NCBI GenBank assembly: GCA_934180065.1
Contig: CAKPRA010000044.1
Location: forward strand, 1 to 14,110
Direction: 5' to 3'
From: an uncultured Clostridia bacterium
GTDB lineage: Bacteria > Bacillota > Clostridia > TANB77 > CAG-508
DNA: 14,110 bases
Made by a program: the position numbers and the translations under genes. Below, one piece after another: positions 14,059 through 14,110 of the stretch (the stretch's first letter is position 1; every line of letters begins with the position of its first letter). The notes beneath the pieces are model-generated. The model did not search any database. It saw nothing but the letters and a program-made list of their open reading frames with translations, and was not told the origin of the DNA.

Positions 14059-14110
14059 GGACATGTGAATATATATATTAAAATTCGTGACTTGCTGGTC
14101 GCCCGTACAA
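14059..14110 (+). repeat. Left end of another family A element, cut by the window edge
   Basis: GGACATGTGAATATATATAT at 14059 onward, then CTTGCTGGTCGCCCGTACA (14091-14109), match the left arm and left subterminal box of copies 1 and 2. It is preceded by TTAAGCC, as copy 1 is. The spacer between arm and box reads CGTGA instead of CGTTC. The element continues past the end of the window. Confidence 0.75.

Overview
The window is strongly AT-rich DNA with Gram-positive style ribosome binding sites (AGGAGG/GAGGGG), frequent TTG starts and low-GC Bacillota gene content: PcrA, a YwlE-like phosphatase, a LytR-CpsA-Psr protein, a D,D-carboxypeptidase, CvpA, YhbY and a DUF5711-type protein. It most likely comes from a member of the Clostridia, plausibly an uncultured gut lineage. 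The class is an inference from gene content; no species marker is present.

Layout from left to right. (1) A short minus-strand gene with its own promoter and terminator encodes only the N-terminal half of a YhbY-type (CRM domain) RNA-binding protein. (2) Divergent from it is a three-gene plus-strand operon for an ABC exporter related to GldA-GldF-GldG: ATPase, six-helix permease and membrane-anchored auxiliary protein. (3) A YkvI-like membrane protein follows. Its ribosome binding site lies inside the terminator hairpin that closes the ABC operon. (4) A minus-strand tRNA-Arg(UCU) has an excellent promoter and shares a hairpin terminator with the YkvI-like gene. (5) A ZIP-family metal transporter diverges from the tRNA. 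(6) A YwlE-like low-molecular-weight phosphatase is bracketed by two direct copies of a palindromic non-coding repeat of about 160 bp. (7) A pcrA - DUF5711-like - cvpA cluster ends at a strong terminator, followed by a LytR-CpsA-Psr cell-wall ligase gene. (8) A D-alanyl-D-alanine carboxypeptidase gene on the minus strand converges on the ligase. The gap between them holds a second palindromic element of 158 bp. (9) The right edge carries the right half of one copy and the left half of another copy of the first repeat.

Most genes are ordinary chromosomal housekeeping: DNA repair, cell-envelope assembly and remodelling, metal and solute transport, and translation. The least explained part is the set of non-coding elements. 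Family A (5584-5746, 6411-6568, about 14004-14042, and 14059 to the edge) has 26-bp terminal inverted repeats, conserved subterminal boxes and one consistent orientation. Family B (12163-12320) differs in sequence but has the same size, the same terminal-repeat architecture and nested internal hairpins. They look like non-autonomous mobile elements or structured RNA/DNA elements. No transposase or other mobilising gene is present in the window.

A recurrent gene-start pattern also matters for annotation. Four genes (ABC ATPase, YkvI-like, PcrA, LCP) appear to start at TTG, 6 to 9 bases after a clear Shine-Dalgarno sequence. In each, an upstream in-frame ATG or GTG lies before or within that Shine-Dalgarno sequence.
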